Made by a program: the position numbers and the translations under genes
Notes under the pieces: model-generated
Seen by the model: the letters and a program-made list of their open reading frames with translations, nothing else
The model's database searches: none
What the model was told of the DNA's origin: nothing
Source of the DNA: Porodaedalea pini
Taxonomy: Eukaryota > Basidiomycota > Agaricomycetes > Hymenochaetales > Hymenochaetaceae
Length of the DNA: 64,000 nt
NCBI GenBank assembly: GCA_002794775.1
Contig: NBAY01000057.1
Coordinates: 229,044 to 293,043, forward strand
Direction: 5' to 3'
Shown here: positions 11,280-21,332 of the stretch, piece after piece
Layout: each line of letters begins with the position of its first letter
Position numbering within the stretch: position 1 is the first letter of the stretch

Positions 11280-12235
11280 CTGATGTCAATGGACAGTCTG
11301 CCAGTCGCAATATTCCACGCCTCATTCCACCCTACGAAGGGAAATGTCATCGACTGGGCGTCGAAGGCCGATGACAACCTCAGCCTCGACGGCGTCGAGT
11401 TCAGCGTGCTCCCAAGTGGACTTCAGCTCGTAGAGCGTGACCCTGTATATCTCTCACATGGCGCCCGTAGTGGGCTCGCCGTCTTTCGACGACGACCAAC
11501 GCGTGCTCAGGCGCATCGCGGGTTTAGGCTGGCGTCGCTCGGTATCCTCCTCAAGACCGCCCCTCGCCCGCGGCCGTGGCTACACGTCGCTGCGCTACGT
11601 GCTCTGGCGGATGGGATCTACGCAGAAGCGGATGCTCGGGAGCAGGAAGGTGACGAAGATTTGTTGGGGCTGGGTGCTGCGGGGGACTTGACGGAGGCGG
11701 ACTTCGCCCCCGCGCGCATGTGGTTTGAGTCACACAGGGTGGACGAGAAGGCATCTGCAGACTTATGGTCTAGCTGGAGCGACGAGCTCGATGGCGTACG
11801 TCTGTTTCTGTTTTTATTCTACTTGCTCTGACGCCCTGTGCAGAATTATGCGTCCAATCGTCGCTTTCGCTCTACAAATTTGTGCTCTCACGCCGACGCA
11901 TCCTGATCTTCACGCTCCCGCCGGTTGAAGTTGCAGGTGTGCTCGCATGGATCGCATCAGACCTCTGTCGCGAGCACCATATGGCGTCCAGAGGCCATGC
12001 ACTCGGGACGCCAATACAAGGGCTTTTTGGAGCGCCGAGCAAGGACGAGCCATCTCCAGAAAGCCCGTCAGTACTCGGCATGGTGACACTAAGCAACTTG
12101 CAGCGCCTCGAACGCGAAAGCAAGACGGGACGTGGCTGGATCGCATGCACGACCGACGCAATCTTCATGGAGAAACCTCAGTATTACGACCTGATCATTG
12201 ACCTCACGACTTCAACACCGAGCAAGGCGTCTACC
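11280..12235 (+). pseudogene. Captured LCHN/DENN-domain gene fragment with intron (right arm)
   Basis: Exonic sequence from 11282 reads IFHASFHPTKGNVIDW, GVEFSVLPSG and GLAVFRRRPTRAQAHRG, and continues to about 11797. A 48-bp intron (GTACGT...GTGCAG, 11796-11843) is followed by LLSRRRILIFTLPPVEVAG, ASDLCREHH, GWIACTTDAIFMEKPQYYD and LIIDLT. This order (longin-like start, then the R-R-I-L-x-F-x-P-P-V motif, then ACTTxxIF) fits LCHN/DENND11-type DENN proteins, putative Rab GEFs. The fragment is remarkably clean compared with the others. The mirror copy is at 6487-7442. Confidence 0.6.
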
Positions 12236-12590
12236 GAAAATGTCGAGCGGTTCAACTTCCCTCGCCCTGTTCACCTACGACGCATTCCTCGCCCCTTCCT
12301 TCTGCCCCCGCCGACACTCCACACGCTTCAACATCGACGTCAGCCGTTTTCCTATCCGTCTTTCTCATCGAGCACTTCGGCGAACGCGACGCAATCGTTG
12401 TGTCCGAGAAGGATCTCGTTCCGATCAAAACATTCGCACAGGGTGTTCTCCGCCGTTCACGCACGAGATGCAGCGTCCTGCAGTCGGCGCTCTGCTACAT
12501 CGAAGTGGTGCGGGAGGAAGCGTCGGAGCTCGTGGAGGAGAGGAGAGGCACGGGAGTCAGGCGAATACCTCTTTGGACACATCCAACCTC
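12236..12590 (+). pseudogene. Captured PCL/Pho85-type cyclin fragment, outer copy (right arm)
   Basis: The frame reads [18 protein letters not shown] and [19 protein letters not shown] and extends slightly further than the inner copy. Both copies begin with the same TCTACCGAAA-TCGAGCGGTTCAAC junction sequence, so the DENN fragment sits between direct repeats. Confidence 0.6.
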
Positions 12591-12959
12591 TGCGGTCTTC
12601 CAACGGAACCGATGTCGAATAGGTCGCATCGTGTGTGTCGACAGTCCTCCCGATGGATGCTTCGCTTCCATTAACTCAACAGATGCAGATTCAAAGGCAG
12701 TCTAACGACGAGCGTCGTAAGATTCCGGCAAACCCGCTCACACCGCTGCCACCTCTTCCCTCGCCGCACTCTCCTCGCCGCACTCATTCTGGTATTTAAA
12801 TTCTTACAGGATCGATGCTATTCGAATCGAGCATGGGAAAAGCTCTCCGGTCTCCTACCGTGGGAGGTTGGACACTGCGAACGTGCACTGGGCGATGCGC
12901 TTGGGTGGCGTCTCTGGATCGTCAAGAGCGCGGTGCCACCATGGGGAGAGAACTCGGGC

Positions 12960-13757
12960 ATCATGCAACACGCGAAAAGCGAGGGTACGATCGCATTTGG
13001 ATCGTCTCCGGTTTCTGCAGTGCACAACGCGAGGCACTTCCCGAGTCCGCCCTTGTCAGATGCAGGCGCAAGTCTGAAGTCTGGCCGCACGCAGACGAAG
13101 GCAGGGATGGCAAACGGAGTACCTCAGACGTGCTGCGACGCTGCCAGGTGATGCGGCCGTGCGGAGCGTGCTGCCCCACTATCGATCCCCAGGATCGTTG
13201 CCATTCTCGTTTGTTGCTCCACCTCTCGCGGTCATTGCGGCTCTCAGTGCACAGCAAACATTCCTTTCTTCCATGCTTGCGTCACAGACACCATTGTCGT
13301 CTGACCGATGCCCGTTCCGCTCAAAAAACCGACACTATGCCTGTCGTACTCGCCACTCTCACTTGGTGAATCAACGATCGCGTTTGGTTTGTTGCCAACA
13401 ATCTGCAGCGCGCGACGCGAAGCACTTCCTGAGTCCACCCTTGCCCGATGCAAACAGTCCGGAATTCGGCCGTACGCAGATGAAGGCAAGGTTTGCGAAC
13501 AGAGCTCAGGCATGCTGGTATGCTGCCAGATGGTGCAGCCGTGCAAAGTATGCCGCCCTGCTATTGATCCCCCAGGATCATTGCCGTTCTTGTTTGCAGG
13601 TCCACCTCTCACGATCATTAGCACGCAGCGCTCAGTGCACAATGAACATTACTTTTTTCCGCTTTACGTCAAGGACATCATTGTTGACTGACCCGACGCC
13701 TGTCCTACTCAAAGAGCCAACACTGTGCTTTTTGTACTTGCCACTCTTGCTTGGTGA
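12960..13757. repeat. Tandem duplication of ~390 bp (right arm)
   Basis: Mirror of 4965-5762. The copies are about 12960-13365 and 13365-13757. An upstream frame (about 12815-12960) has Trp-rich short matches (for example LGWRLWIVK) that look like captured coding sequence, but I cannot name it. Confidence 0.65.
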
Positions 13758-14409
13758 ATCAATGCTCAAGATGCTGAGTGCAGCATCATGCAGCTATTAT
13801 TATCTACAATTTCAATAACAGCACCAATAGTGTATGGAGTACCGCATGGAGTACAGATTCAAACTATTTGTCCAACTCAGGCTTGAGCATTGGGTCAGAG
13901 GCCATTGCGACTTAATACTGACTGTCATTCATGATGTATGCAGCTTGAATGTGACAACATTGAAGGGATGATTCTATTCTTGGAACTTTCTTGCAGGTGA
14001 ACTCATTTGATTCAAAGGTTGATCTGTGTCAGAAGGAAAGAGATTGTTGTCATCCTGCATGTGGACAAGGAGAAGGGTCTGTCTCTTGTTGTATCTGTTG
14101 TATCTGTCTCAGTCATTCATTTGTTATACACAGAAGGATATTTTGATCTGAGTAAGTGTTGTGTATCACCAGTGAAGAGTAAGACAGTTGCATCCATCTT
14201 ACAATACATCACATCAAAACTTTCATCATAGGAGATCTCCAAGGGCCAGTCTGGTGCCACACTTGCAAAACTGGAGGCAACAGGTGAGGATGAAGAAATT
14301 CTCTGTAGAATCACCAAGGCTTCAATTCTAGACACATTCTAATTTTCATGACATAATGATTTCTATTTCAAAAATAAAATAAAAAAGATTCCTGGGCAGG
14401 AATAAAAAA

Positions 14410-14744
14410 GAGACCCAACTGGGCATTTCCAAATATTGGGCACTCCCTGGGCACTCCCAACTGGGCACTCCCAAATAATTGGGTGTTCCCAATTGGGCAC
14501 TCCCAAATTATTGGGTGCTCCCAATTGGGCAGTTCCAATTATTGGGCACTCCCAATTGGGGGCTCCCAAATAATTGGGCACTCCTAGTTGGGGGCTCCCA
14601 GTTGGGGCCTCCTAAATAATTGGGGGCTCCCAGTTGGGGGCTCCCAAATAATTGGGCACTCCTAGTTGGGGGCTCCCAGATAATTGGGCACTCCCAGTTG
14701 GGGGCTCCCAGATAATTGGGCACTCCCAGTTGGGGGCTCCCAAA
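14410..14744. repeat. Subterminal array B (right)
   Basis: Mirror of 3978-4312, with the same ~32-bp units of GGG/CCC inverted words. Confidence 0.8.
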
Positions 14745-15841
14745 CAATAGGATCATCCACATCGTGCAGTAGTCAGATAGTCTTTTGCAGGTCAGACAGT
14801 TGGATCACACCTGTATACTTCTTGAAAATTCTTTAGTCATATTTGGTGGGACAGATGTGAGTGTGGGCTGCCAGAATGAGAAGATGAAACATGCACTGAA
14901 TGGAGGGACATGTGCCAGCTACAGGCAATCAGCCAGATATTCTGGCAGCTGTACAGTGATAGGGTTTACCCCAGTGAGGCACAAATGGATCCAATAGGTT
15001 TGCAGACATGAATTGGTTCATGTTGATGCATAATATGTACCAGTGGCACTGAGATGATGGGCCTCATGTTGTAGGGAAGATGTCATTTGACACACTGTTG
15101 ATCAGAATGGCAGACTGCACAGTTTCCAGAAGGAGTGGAGCACAGTTTAGTTAGAACTTATGGTTCAAGCACTGCCATCTTGGTATTGAGTTCCTGCTTG
15201 AACCCTATTCAACCCTTGCATAGCCTCTCTGTTTATTATCTAGAGTGATACAAGCATATACTGTTAGAACAATGAGCTTGATCATTGCTGCAAGAAGGCT
15301 AGTCAGCTGAGTTCTTGATTTGATAAGAGCTGGTTCTTCATTCTATCCTTTTTTCTTATCATTATTTGCTTAATTTCTACAGTACAAGTATCTAGTTTAC
15401 TTGTACATATCCACTATCTGTTTCCTTCAGTTCATCAGGTCAAACATAATTTGTTTTATTGTTTCAATTCTTTGTCTTGAATGTTATATGGTAAAGTCTA
15501 TCTATAATTTTGAACAACATATACCATAAGTCTCTCATATATTCCATATATTTTCTGCATTTTGCATATTTTGATTGTCACATGAGCCTTTTGTACTATG
15601 TACCATGATGATCTGAGCTCAACAGTAGGATATAGCTATAAATTACAGTCATAATCATAGATAAAATGATACCAATCTCTATCCTAGATCATTACCAACC
15701 CTAACATAGCTCACAGCAAGGGTCAACTCATGCAGTCAATTTTTCATAGTCTAAATAGTAACAAATACACCAAGGTTTAGGGTCTAAAACTAAAAATTAC
15801 AGCATTTGTGATGATCCCAGAATTTATAGCAAAAAATAAAA

Positions 15842-16062
15842 CTGGGTGCACCCAAAAGTCCCCCAGACAGTCAGTGACAGTGACATATCTGGGCACTCCC
15901 AGGGCACTCCCACTGGGTGTGCCCCAAAACTGGGCAGGCCCAGTTGGGAGTGCCCAAATGATCTGGGTGCACCCAACTTTCCCACAGTAAAAAAAATTGG
16001 GCACACCCAACCCGCACCCACTGGGAGTGCCCAGCAGATTGGGCACGCCCAGGCTCAATACC
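15842..16062. repeat. Subterminal array A (right)
   Basis: Mirror of 2660-2880. The words TGGGCACTCCCA, TGGGTGCACCCA and relatives lie within about 290 bp of the right end. Confidence 0.75.
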
Positions 16063-16129
16063 TAAATGGTCAATTAGTTGTGTGTACAAATAGACCTACT
16101 TGGTCTGCTCAGAAGGGTAGCCTGAAGTG

Positions 16130-16136
16130 CTTAATT
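16130..16136. repeat. Right target-site duplication of the palindromic element
   Basis: CTTAATT matches 2586-2592. Removing the element plus one copy restores a continuous copia frame (Tyr-Cys-Leu-Ile-Asp-Arg-Asp). Confidence 0.85.
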
Positions 16137-17276
16137 GACAGAGATACGAGAAAGATTCAATACTCTCGTGAGATAATTTTCAATGATTCTAAGAACTTCC
16201 AGATTCCTGATCAACCGGAAGACATACTAGAGAATGCTCCGTCTACACACCACAATACACCCATGGTTCTTCACCACTCCAAATGTCTACAACAACAACA
16301 TGTCAACTTATCAACAGAACGATGTGTTATAGCAGGGATATTTCTGCCACACAGCTCCAAAGAGGCACTTCACTCCCACCACTTGATGGAGTGGCACAAA
16401 GCTATGGTATACAAAGTCAGCAAACTCACAGAAATAGATTGTTGAGAAGTTGTCAAACACCCCAGCAACCAACACGTCATCCATGACATGTGGATTTTCA
16501 ACATAAAGGAGGAGGCTGATGGGTCCCTTGATTATAGAGCATGATGGGTGGCTCATGGGGACTTACAGATCCCAGGACTAGAGTTTGACGAAACTTTTGC
16601 CACATCTGGAGACTTCATTGCTGCAAAAGTTGTCACTGTGCTTAGTTCGCACCCGCACGGTCACCTAGTCACTATTGACATCAACTCTGCATACCTTCAC
16701 AGCCCTCTGTCAGAACCCAACCTTGTTGTTGACTACCCACCTGGCTTCTCTGTCAAAGGCTTCAATAGGCCTTGCTGTCTTCTCAAACGTGCTCTCTATG
16801 GACTTCGCCAAGGTGCTCGGGCATGGTCAATACACTTCAACAGCAAGCTTTTGGTCCTTGGCTACAAACACTGCATGTCTGCCCCTAGTGTCTATGCCCG
16901 ATCAGACGTCGAGGGGGAGTCAATAATTGCGACACATGTTGATGACTGCATGGCTTACTGCATTTCGACGTCTGACAAGCGCGACACCGAAGCAGACAGG
17001 TTTAAATCTGAAATAGGCTCCCATTTCCAATTCAAGGAGAAGGATGCACAAAAGCGAGCTAATCTACTGGGTATGACCATGTTCTATAATGAATCCAAAG
17101 GTTACGTCAAACTGTCTATTACACTCAAGATTGAATGTGCTCTAGACAAGTACAATCTCAAGGGTGCCTCGTCTTACCGGACACCGATGGCAAGGGACGC
17201 GCTCACTCTATTTGATAAAGACACCTTGCAGCCACCCGATAACCCACCGTGGCCCTATGCGCAACTGGTTGGGGAA
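16130..17276 (+). pseudogene. Copia integrase-RT linker and reverse transcriptase, broken, truncated by the Gypsy insertion
   Basis: The frame DRDTRKIQYSREIIFND continues the pre-palindrome copia sequence. A TGA at about 16442 and another at about 16543 (where the family has Arg in YKARWVA) interrupt it. The RT core runs from about 16548 to 17276: VTIDINSAYLHSPL, the LLKRALYGLRQGARAW box and the catalytic HVDDC box are all present. The frame reaches YAQLVGELL and is then cut by the Gypsy LTR at 17282. The enzyme would copy copia RNA into DNA. It cannot be made intact here. Confidence 0.9.
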
Positions 17277-17281
17277 CTGCT
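17277..17281. repeat. Left CTGCT target duplication of the Gypsy element
   Basis: CTGCT here matches 23559-23563. Five bp is the usual LTR-retrotransposon duplication. Confidence 0.9.
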
Positions 17282-17706
17282 TGTTAGGCGGGAGTCTGGG
17301 AGACGACTCGGACTGGGCAGGCCTCAGCTGACTGTCGTCTGGGATGTGTTATACTCGAGTGTAGACTCGGGACACGCTCACTCAGGCTAGGTCATCGCGG
17401 AGGTAAGAGGATTAATACAAGTCTAAACTAATACAAGGGGGACGAGTCTCACCTAGGTCGTCGCGGAGGTAAGAGGAAAAGCAGAACAAGGAGTTCATGC
17501 GATTCCTGAGACCTTATATAGCGACGACCGTGAGACTATATTACCTAACATTACATAACGAGTGGGAATGGAACAAATGAAGGTCATGTGAAGGGAGTGT
17601 GGGAAGTGATTGGAAAGATGATTAAAGATAATAAGAAAGAGCGGTTAAAAGGAAAGGAAAAAGGGAAAGGGGAAATAAAGAAAGGGTGAAAGTTCGAGTT
17701 CTGACA
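17282..17706 (-). repeat. Gypsy 3' LTR
   Basis: 425 bp. On the minus strand it starts TGTCAGAACTCG and ends CGCCTAACA. It differs from 23134-23558 at nine bases, all transitions and all at CpG-derived sites. Confidence 0.95.
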
Positions 17707-18960
17707 TTACCCCCCCCTCAAGGTTGGGCGTCCCGACCAACCAAGATTGTGGTCGTCTGACTCAGTGTCGATGAAGCGTGGGCAAAGTCGTTGGCGAGGA
17801 ATTTCGAGTTTTCGAGGGGCGCCGGGGTGTTTTCGATAGAATTCAGTGATCGCCTCCTTTGCGTTCTCGCCAAAGTCCATCTCGGGCTGCCACATCGGTT
17901 CGTTGTAGCCAACCCACTTGACGAGGTATTGTAGCTTCCCTCGGTGCAGACGCGAGTCTATGACTTCCTCGATCTCGTACTCTTCCTCGTTGTCGACGAT
18001 GTCAGGTGGCAGCGGCAGCTGTTGTTTCTGACTTTTGAAGGACAGTTCAACTGCGGGTTTCAGCAGGGCCTCATTGAAGACCGGGTGGACCTTTTTCCAT
18101 CGCTTTGGGAGCTTGAGCTTGTATGCGCTCGCTCCCACCTTGTCGACGATCTCGAAGGGACCATACCACTTGTCCGCTAGCTTCTTCGTCGGTGAGTCTG
18201 TACTGATGTTTTGCCCATCGAGGAAAATCTTGTCTCCAGCCTTGTACTCCACTGAAGCCCCTGCTGTCCGGTCGTGGTAGCGCTTCATGTCCTCTGCTGC
18301 CTTGACCAGATTGTCCTTTGCTACACGGTGAGTCTCCTTGATGTGCTTCGCGAATTCTTCCGCCGACATGTTGGCAGAGGAAGTTCTTACGGTGTCGAAG
18401 CTCTTAGGGTGACGTCCGGTGTTCGCGTAGAAGGGTGACATTTTCGTCGCCGAGTGTTCGCGGTTATTGTAAGCGAACTCTGCGAGAGGGAGCCAGTCTT
18501 TCCAGTCTGATTGCCAATGGTTAACGAAGAGTCGGAGATACTGTTCGAGCTCTTGGTTGACACGTTCCGTCTGACCATCCGTTTGTGGGTGGTACGCGGT
18601 TGACGGGTTGCCTTCGATGTGTAGGAGATTGTACAGCTCCTTCATCATCGACGCATCGAACTGCGTGCCTCGGTCATGGATGATCTTCTTTGGTAGGCCA
18701 TGAAGACGGAAGACGTGGTCGTGGTATAACTGAGCCATACCTTCCGCTGACAATTTCATCATTGTCGGGATCACATGCATCTGCTTCGAGAACCTGTCTA
18801 CAAAGACGCAGATCGTGTTGTGTCCCTTGGAGTCCGGGAGCTCTCCGATTAGGTCGACCGTGATGATTTCCCAAGGACCTTCAGGGACTGCGTTTGGGTG
18901 AAGCGGCCTCGACCTCGACGTTCTTAAGGCTTTCATCCGTTGACAGCGGTCGCATCCTCA
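17707..18960 (-). pseudogene. Gypsy integrase with C-terminal chromodomain
   Basis: After two TGA codons at about 18950-18970, in the zinc-finger region where CGA Arg codons are expected, the frame is open to 17707. The retroviral integrase core shows TVDLIGELPD, HDRGTQFDA and the DDE Glu in TDGQTERVNQELE. The C-terminal end has YEIEEVIDSR and LQYLVKWVGY, a chromodomain that in chromoviruses targets insertion to marked chromatin. The usual W-E-P motif reads WQP here. The stop is at the polypurine tract next to the LTR. Confidence 0.9.
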
Positions 18961-18969
18961 GACATACGC

Positions 18970-19797
18970 TCAGACATTGGAGAACATTGATGCCCACCAG
19001 AAATCGCGACGGACGAGCTCTACTGTCTTCGATGCTCCCGGATGACCGGCGAGTACCGAGTCATGGCACTCTCGTAACACGGCCTCCTTCATTGTCGACG
19101 GAACGTATATCTTGCCTTTCATCTGCCACAACCCGTCGACTTCTGTCATGTTCGTCGGCCTCTCCGATTCGTCCTGCGCCCTCTGCGCTTCACCCACTCG
19201 TTCCACCACCTCATCATGCGATGTTCGCACTACCCCATGGTTCAGCCACTTGTCCTTGATGAACACAATGCTGTCATTGTCATCCTTGCCCTGATCATAG
19301 CCCACCTTGCATGACAGCAAGTCGGCTTTGCCCATCGTCTTCCCTGACTTGTGTTCGAGGTGGAAGTCGAATTCTTTGAGTTCAGTTCGCCAGCGAGCTT
19401 GACGATAGCTCAGCTTCTGCGCTGACCTGAAGTAGGTGAGGTTGGCATGGTCGGACCAGATTTCGATTTTGTGGCGAGCGCCAAGGAGGTACTGCCGCCA
19501 CTCCTTGAGCACTGAAATGATTGCGAGCATCTCTTTGTCGTAGATCTCGTAGTTTCGTTCTGCTGGTTCGAGCGCCTCTGATCTGTAGGCGATCACCCTC
19601 CACTTTCCTTCCTGCTTCTGCAACAACACGCCGCCGAGTGCAAAGTTTGACGAGTCCGCCTCTACGCAGAAAGGGCCTTCGTCGTTGGCGATGGCTAGGA
19701 CTGGAGGTGAGCAGAGACGTCATCTCAGCTCCTCGAATGCTTCCTGCTGTTCGGTCTCCCATACCCAGTCCTTCTTGCCTGTTAGCGACGTCAACGG
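18970..19797 (-). pseudogene. Gypsy RNase H and integrase zinc finger
   Basis: The open frame 19629-18970 reads GGVLLQKQEGKWRVIAY, NYEIYDKEMLAII and the HANLTYF motif of Ty3/gypsy RNase H. It then has the H-H-C-C start of integrase (ECHDSVLAGHPGASKT). Upstream, the linker to RT is interrupted by TGA codons at about 19799 and 19722. The catalytic Cys/Arg position near LLSCKV is Cys where relatives have Arg (CGC to TGC). Confidence 0.85.
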
Positions 19798-21324
19798 TCA
19801 GACCACCTTGCTGTAGTCCTTAATAAACCGTCTCAGCCAGTTTCCCATGCCGAGGAACTGTTGCAGCTCCTTGAGGTTTCGTGGGACAGGCCAGTTCGCT
19901 ATCGCGTCCGTCTTCGCCAGGTCAGCCCTGATTTCGCCGTTGCCAATGATATGACCGAGGTACTTGACGACTTTGGCATCGAATTCGCACTTCTCCGGCT
20001 TCAGGTACAGGCCATTTTCTCGGAGGATCTGGAGTACGCGCCTCGACGTGTCGATATGCTCCTCTATGGTTTCTGAGAGGATTAGGATGTCGTTGAGGTA
20101 TACGATGATCAGGTTGGCATAGATCAGGTCCTTGAAGATATGGTTGACAAAAGCCTGGAACGTGGCCGGCGCATTGCAAAGGCCAAAGAACATGACCGTT
20201 GGTTCGAAGAGGCCCATGTTCGTGCGAAACGCTGCCTTCCATTCGTCACCCTCACGGATCCGGATATTGTAGTACCCCCAGCAAAGGTCAAGCTTAGTGA
20301 TGTACTTCGCTTTCTTGACCTTGTCGACGAGTTCGTCGATGAGAGGAAGGGGATACTTGTTCTTGATCGTACTGTCATTGAGTTTACGGTAATCCTGGAT
20401 CGGGCGTAACGATTTGTCAGCTTTCTTAATGAAGAAGAAAGGTGACGCCATGGGTGATATTGATCGTCGGATGCGACCAGACTTCAAGTTTTCATCGAGG
20501 AAGTCCTTGAGTGACTGTTGCTCCGTCGGCGTGAGCGGGTAGATCTTACAGTCACTCGGTTTGAAGTCGGGCTTCAAGTCAATGACGTGATCCCAGGGTT
20601 GGTGTTCAGGCAGCTTTTTGAAGCCTTTTTCGCTGAAAACGTCGGCATAGTCATTGAGGTACGTGGGCCAGGACGCCTTGTCCATTCGCGTCTCACTCAC
20701 CCTCCTCATCTGTTCCACCACCTCCTTTACCTTGCCTAGGTCTTCCACCGGCTCCCCCTCGATCGCACATTCCTCTGGACAACGAGTGAATTCAATCGAA
20801 CCCATTTTCCAGTCGACCTCAGGGTTATGACGTCGAAGCCAGTTGTGTCCCAAGAATATGTTTGATGATGCTAGGGACATTACCGCAAGGACAATCCTTT
20901 CCTTGTGGTGGCCGATCATGAGCTTGACTTCGACGTACTCTTCAATCAAACCAGCCTCGTTGTGCGTGCCGTCGGCATTGAGCACTGCGAGGGGTCGGAT
21001 GTAACATTTCGTTTCCAACCCATACCGTTCGATGAACCTCACGTCGATGCACGATCCTGTACACCCTGAGTCCACAAGAGCGTGTGCGTCCACCTCTCTC
21101 ACTTCGCCCGCTACGCTTTGTCCGACGTTCAGGAGAAGGTCCAGCTGGCGTCCACCAGTTCCTCTCATGAACAGCTGTTCATACTCCTCGTCTTTATTCA
21201 CACCGGTGGGGACTTCGTAATTGGAAAAACCATCGACGTCGTTTGCATCTATGTATTGTACAGACAGTTGGTTATATTTTAGCGAATCCAGATTCGAAGT
21301 CCCTTGTTCTTCTTGGTCAGTCAC
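19798..21324 (-). pseudogene. Gypsy protease and reverse transcriptase, RT active site mutated
   Basis: This 508-residue frame has the retropepsin box ALVDSGCTGSCID near residue 86 and RT boxes ITKLDLCWGYYNIRI, GLCNAPATFQAFVN and VYLNDILIL. The last one is the YxDD catalytic box, but its first Asp is Asn (AAC instead of GAC in a CTCGAC context), which should abolish polymerisation. The frame ends at a TGA (19798-19800) where CGA Arg is expected. Relative to gag the frame is shifted by -1 and overlaps it. Confidence 0.9.
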
Positions 21325-21332
21325 CCCGATGA

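Larger units (their letters stand above)
2593..16129. mobile_element. 13.5-kb giant palindromic (foldback) transposon carrying host gene fragments
   Basis: Bases 2593-9300 are the reverse complement of 9422-16129: position x pairs with 18722-x. The arms are about 6.7 kb each and are separated by a unique 121-bp spacer. Every open frame I compared in one arm is repeated identically in the other. I found a single mismatch near the spacer (9287/9435). The outer ends read CACTTCAGGCTACCC and its reverse complement. The whole unit lies between direct repeats of copia sequence, so it moved in as one piece. I see no transposase. The arms hold fragments of RPS6, a PCL cyclin and an LCHN/DENN protein, two arrays of short palindromic words, and a tandem repeat of about 390 bp. 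It is probably a non-autonomous element. The 8-bp option would fit hAT or KDZ elements, and long inverted repeats recall Mutator-like elements, but the superfamily is unresolved. Confidence 0.9.
9422..16129 (-). repeat. Right arm of the giant palindrome
   Basis: Reverse complement of 2593-9300. Captured gene fragments lie on the plus strand here and point outward. AT-rich stretches at 9422-10140 and about 14760-15780 show no gene. Confidence 0.95.

Noticed and set aside
2593..16129. Palindrome as a read-through hairpin artefact of assembly
   Set aside because: An artefact would mirror the flanking copia too. The flanks are different, contiguous parts of one copia element joined by a target duplication. 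Read mapping is still needed to be certain.
15846..16445. A 199-codon frame running from the palindrome into copia
   Set aside because: It joins repeat array A to copia integrase-RT linker only because of the insertion. No conserved product; the left mirror stops at the element edge.
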